Of a stretch of 64,000 nt of DNA, positions 60,876 to 64,000 are shown piece after piece (position 1 is the first letter of the stretch; each line of letters begins with the position of its first letter). The stretch is from assembly GCA_038744785.1 (NCBI GenBank), contig JBCDLX010000010.1, positions 1 through 64,000 of the forward strand, written 5' to 3'. A program made the translations under genes and the position numbers. The notes under the pieces are model-generated. The model saw nothing but the letters and a program-made list of their open reading frames with translations. It ran no database searches and was not told the origin of the DNA. This stretch comes from Ovoidimarina sp038744785. Its GTDB lineage: Bacteria; Pseudomonadota; Alphaproteobacteria; Rhodobacterales; Rhodobacteraceae.

Positions 60876-63602
60876 GTGAACGACACGCCCGAACCTCCTG
60901 AAAATGATGGAGGAAATCCCGATAGGCCCGTATTCGGCGGCCCGACGATTTCAATCGAAGAAGAGATGCGTACCTCTTACCTCGATTATGCGATGTCGGT
61001 CATTGTGTCGCGGGCGATCCCGGATCTTCGCGATGGCTTAAAACCTGTGCATCGGCGGATCCTCTACGCAATGCACCGCGCAGGAAACACATTCGACAAG
61101 CGGTACAGGAAATCCGCAAAACCCGTTGGCGAAACCATAAGCAATTATCATCCGCACGGGGACACAGCAATCTACGACGCGCTTGTGCGGATGGCGCAGC
61201 CGTTTTCGATGTCGGTTCAATTGCTTGATGGCCAAGGCAATTTCGGGTCGATGGACGGCGATAACCCCGCGGCGATGCGGTACACCGAAGTCCGGATGCA
61301 GAAGATCGCGAACTTTCTGCTCGCGGATATCGAGAAAGACACTGTCGAGTTTCAGCCAAATTATGATGGGACCGAGGAAGAACCGTCGGTCTTGCCCGCC
61401 CGCTTTCCAAACATGCTCGTCAACGGGGCCGAGGGGATCGCCGTCGGGATGGCGACACGTATACCGCCACATAACCTTGGCGAAGTGATCGACGGCGCGC
61501 TGGCCCTGATCGAAGATCCGGATCTGTCGTCCGAATCGTTGATGGCGCATATACCTGCGCCTGATTTTCCGACGGGTGGCCTGATCCTGGGGCGTTCGGG
61601 CGCACGAAAGGCCTATCTCGAGGGGCGGGGCAGCGTCATCATCCGGGCCAAAACGCGTGTCGAAGAGATCCGCAAAGATCGCTTTGCGATCATCATCGAC
61701 GAGATCCCCTATCAGGTGAACAAGGCGGCGATGATCGAGAAGATCGCAGACCTTGTGCGCGAGAAGAAGCTTGAAGGCATCTCCGGCATTCAGGACGAAA
61801 GCGACCGGGTCGGCGTCCGAGTGGTGATCGAGCTGAAACGTGACGCAACGCCCGATGTCGTTCTAAATCAGCTTTGGCGATTTACGCCCATGCAGGTTTC
61901 GTTCGGATGCAATATGCTCGCCCTCAACGGAGGCCGGCCCGAACAACTTACCCTGCGCGATTTCTTGACGTCTTTCATCGCTTTCCGCGAAGAAGTTGTC
62001 GCCCGTCGCACGGCCTACGATCTGCGCAAAGCCCGCGAACGCAGTCATATTTTATGCGGCTATGCCGTCGCCGTGTCGAACGTGGACGAAGTGGTCGCAA
62101 CGATCCGCGCGTCTGCCGACGCCGCCGAAGCGCGCGAAAAGCTGATGGAACGACGCTGGCCCGCGAGCGAGATCGAGGGCTACATCCGTCTGATCGACGA
62201 CCCGACCCACACGATGAACGACGACGGAACGTATAATCTTTCCGAAACACAGGCCCGTGCAATCCTGGAACTTCGGCTGCAACGCTTGACCCAGCTTGGT
62301 GTAAAGGAAGTGACCGACGAACTGGAGGAGCTTGCGGGCAAGATCACCGATTACCTCGATATTCTGCGGTCGCGGGAAAGGATCATGGGCATCATCGCCG
62401 ACGAGATGCGCGAGGTGAAAGACCAGTTTGCCGTCCCCCGTCGCACAGAGATCGCCGAATGGTCCGGCGACATGGAAGACGAAGACCTGATTGAGCGCGA
62501 GGACATGGTCGTGACCGTCACCTCGGGCGGGTACATCAAGCGGACACCTTTGGCGGATTTCCGCAGCCAGCGGCGCGGCGGCAAGGGGCTATCGGGGATG
62601 GCGACCAAGGAAGAGGATGTGGTCACAACCCTCTTTGTCGCAAACACCCACACCCAACTTCTGTTCTTCACCACCGATGGGATGGTTTACAAGCTGAAGA
62701 CCTGGCGGTTGCCCGCCGGAGGAAGGACATCGAAAGGCCGACCGATTGTGCAAATCCTTCCGATCCCGACAGGCGTGTCCATTGCCGCAATCATGCCGGT
62801 GGACGTCCCCGAAGAGGATTGGGCGAACCTGCAGATCGTGTTTGCTACCTCGGCTGGCGACGTGCGCCGCAACGCCTTGTCGGACTTCACCAATGTCATG
62901 CGGAATGGAAAGATCGCGATGAAGCTGCCCGAAGGCGTGAGCCTTGTGAACGCGCGGATCGCGACCGAAGAGGACGATGTGATGCTGGTCACGGCCCGCG
63001 CGCGCGCGATCCGCTTTCCCACTACCGAGGTTCGGGTTTTCAAGGGCCGGGATTCGACCGGTGTCCGCGGAATCAGATTGGCGGACGGGGACACGGTGGT
63101 TTCAATGTCGATCATCCGGCATTTCGAAGCCTCTCCGGCCGAGCGTGCCGCCTATCTGAAAATGCGGCGCGCGGTTGCCGGTGTCACGGAAGAGCCTGAG
63201 TCGGATGAAGAGGATTCCGCCCCGCCCCAAGAACTGGGCCAAGAGCGCTATGCCGAAATGTCGGCTTCTGAGGATCTGATCCTTACGATCACATCTGGCG
63301 GTTCGGGCAAATTGTCTTCAAGCCACGACTACCCGGTGCGCGGTCGCGGCGGTCAGGGCGTGATGGCCATGGACAAGGCGATGCGCGGCGGATCACTGGT
63401 TGCGTCCTTCCCGGTGCAGAATGACGATCAGATCATGCTTGCCACGTCGAAGGGTCAGTCGATCCGTGTCCCGGTCGACGGGATATCGTTCCGTTCGCGC
63501 GCAGCGGGAGGTGTCAAAGTATTCGATACCGGCGCGGGTGAAGAGGTCGTGTCGGTCGCCTGGATCGCAGACCAGGGCGAAGGCGAGGATGGCGCGGAAT
63601 AA
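60876..63602 (+). CDS. gyrA: DNA gyrase subunit A
   Basis: A 908-residue topoisomerase subunit that cuts and rejoins DNA during negative supercoiling. Starts with GTG at 60876 behind AAGGA. The quinolone-resistance region reads YHPHGDTAIYDALVRMAQP with Thr97 at the E. coli Ser83 position and Asp101 at the Asp87 position. The catalytic Tyr136 is in AAMRYTEVRM. The C-terminal beta-pinwheel repeats follow, with the GyrA-box-like QRRGGKGLSG near residue 567 and a later GRGGQGVMAMDKA. The tail is acidic (EGEDGAE). Confidence 0.97.
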   Translation: MNDTPEPPENDGGNPDRPVFGGPTISIEEEMRTSYLDYAMSVIVSRAIPDLRDGLKPVHRRILYAMHRAGNTFDKRYRKSAKPVGETISNYHPHGDTAIYDALVRMAQPFSMSVQLLDGQGNFGSMDGDNPAAMRYTEVRMQKIANFLLADIEKDTVEFQPNYDGTEEEPSVLPARFPNMLVNGAEGIAVGMATRIPPHNLGEVIDGALALIEDPDLSSESLMAHIPAPDFPTGGLILGRSGARKAYLEGRGSVIIRAKTRVEEIRKDRFAIIIDEIPYQVNKAAMIEKIADLVREKKLEGISGIQDESDRVGVRVVIELKRDATPDVVLNQLWRFTPMQVSFGCNMLALNGGRPEQLTLRDFLTSFIAFREEVVARRTAYDLRKARERSHILCGYAVAVSNVDEVVATIRASADAAEAREKLMERRWPASEIEGYIRLIDDPTHTMNDDGTYNLSETQARAILELRLQRLTQLGVKEVTDELEELAGKITDYLDILRSRERIMGIIADEMREVKDQFAVPRRTEIAEWSGDMEDEDLIEREDMVVTVTSGGYIKRTPLADFRSQRRGGKGLSGMATKEEDVVTTLFVANTHTQLLFFTTDGMVYKLKTWRLPAGGRTSKGRPIVQILPIPTGVSIAAIMPVDVPEEDWANLQIVFATSAGDVRRNALSDFTNVMRNGKIAMKLPEGVSLVNARIATEEDDVMLVTARARAIRFPTTEVRVFKGRDSTGVRGIRLADGDTVVSMSIIRHFEASPAERAAYLKMRRAVAGVTEEPESDEEDSAPPQELGQERYAEMSASEDLILTITSGGSGKLSSSHDYPVRGRGGQGVMAMDKAMRGGSLVASFPVQNDDQIMLATSKGQSIRVPVDGISFRSRAAGGVKVFDTGAGEEVVSVAWIADQGEGEDGAE

Positions 63603-63978
63603 GCTTCGTCTGGTTGCCTACTTGGCGCGGGACTATGATGAGGCGATTGCCTGGTTCACTGACGCGATGGGTTTCGTTTTGATTGAAGACACTGATCAGG
63701 GCGATGGCAAGCGCTGGGTCCGGATGGCTGCCTCGACCGGCGATGATACCGAGTTTCTGATCGCGAAAGCCGTTGGCGGACAGACCGCCCATGTGGGCTA
63801 TGCGGCCGGTGGGCGTGTGGCATATTTCCTTTACACCGACGACTTTGCGGCGCAGTCGGCGCGCATGAAGGCCGCCGGCGTGATGTTCGAGGGCGCTCCG
63901 CGAATCGAACCTTATGGCACAGTCGCGGTGTTCGCCGACCTCTACGGAAACCGCTGGGACCTGATCGAACCGGCGTAA
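63589..63978 (+). CDS. VOC family (glyoxalase/bleomycin resistance) protein
   Basis: A 129-residue single-domain protein of the vicinal-oxygen-chelate fold: LRLVAYLARDYDEAIAWFTD, MGFVLIEDTD, and the C-terminal VAVFADLYGNRWDLIEP. Its ATG lies inside the last codons of gyrA, a 14-base overlap, with AAGGCGAGG directly upstream, so it is co-translated. The substrate is unknown. Confidence 0.87.
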   Translation: MARNKLRLVAYLARDYDEAIAWFTDAMGFVLIEDTDQGDGKRWVRMAASTGDDTEFLIAKAVGGQTAHVGYAAGGRVAYFLYTDDFAAQSARMKAAGVMFEGAPRIEPYGTVAVFADLYGNRWDLIEPA

Positions 63979-64000
63979 ACCCGCTTAGGCGCGAAACGAT

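Noticed and set aside
1..64000. tRNA, rRNA, CRISPR, insertion sequence or prophage
   Set aside because: Gaps are short; I saw no tRNA arm sequences, no spaced repeats, no transposase or integrase and no terminal inverted repeats.

Overview
The window is a stretch of alphaproteobacterial chromosome, almost certainly from the Rhodobacteraceae (Rhodobacter/Roseobacter lineage). Pointers are the high GC content; the nifR3(dusB)-ntrB-ntrC-ntrY-ntrX order with an NtrC lacking the sigma-54 contact loop, as known for Rhodobacter capsulatus; a fused ispDF; a PstA with a long periplasmic insert; an usg gene; and several lineage-typical small proteins. It is densely coding, with no gap above about 300 bases. 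I see no tRNA, rRNA, CRISPR array, insertion sequence or prophage. Most of it is core housekeeping DNA rather than an accessory island.

Layout. 1-9.7 kb, minus strand: the envelope operon pyrH-frr-uppS-cdsA-dxr-rseP-(40-codon small gene)-bamA-skp-fabZ-lpxA, with lpxA cut by the window edge. It covers nucleotide supply, ribosome recycling, isoprenoid and phospholipid precursors, outer-membrane protein assembly and lipid A. 9.8-11.6 kb, plus: miaA and an AraC-type regulator. 11.9-18.3 kb, plus: a dipeptide/oligopeptide-type ABC importer (Tat-signal binding protein, two permeases, a fused double ATPase), preceded by paired direct repeats that may be the regulator's site. 18.4-26.8 kb, minus: lipA, then the phosphate regulon phoR-[PHO box]-pstS-pstC-pstA-pstB-phoU-phoB. 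27-35 kb: a receiver-like orphan protein, yicC-gmk-PLP enzyme, a PAS-domain protein, a hydroxyisobutyrate-dehydrogenase-type enzyme, a penicillin-acylase-family hydrolase and a lipoprotein.

35-47 kb, minus: one long co-directional block dusB-ntrB-ntrC-ntrY-ntrX-trkA-trkH-hfq-hflX, joining nitrogen control, potassium uptake and RNA-based regulation. 47-50.5 kb: ispDF-pgpA-pncC with ATGA overlaps, a COQ10/RatA-like gene, and hpt followed by an overlapping 58-codon membrane-protein gene. 50.6-57.1 kb: an L,D-transpeptidase, a broken cpaB-like pilus gene with an unidentified membrane-protein gene upstream, an HNH endonuclease, a TauD-type dioxygenase, an esterase, a DNA glycosylase and cobK. 57.3-64 kb: an MFS transporter, a YqaA-type membrane protein overlapping dsbB, a protein with duplicated CPECQP motifs plus an excalibur-like tail, usg, gyrA, and a VOC protein overlapping the gyrA end.

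I did not find a clear, wholly new multi-gene system. The observations most worth following are: two unannotated small membrane-protein genes with good translation signals (3987-4109, 50335-50511); the frameshifted cpaB-like gene with an unusual N-terminal half; the duplicated-motif excalibur protein; two enhancer-binding-protein paralogues (NtrC, NtrX) both lacking GAFTGA; an apparently soluble PhoR with a TTG start; and a 22-bp-spaced direct repeat between the AraC gene and the ABC operon. Starts were often moved from the longest open frame to a position with a Shine-Dalgarno sequence; each entry says so.
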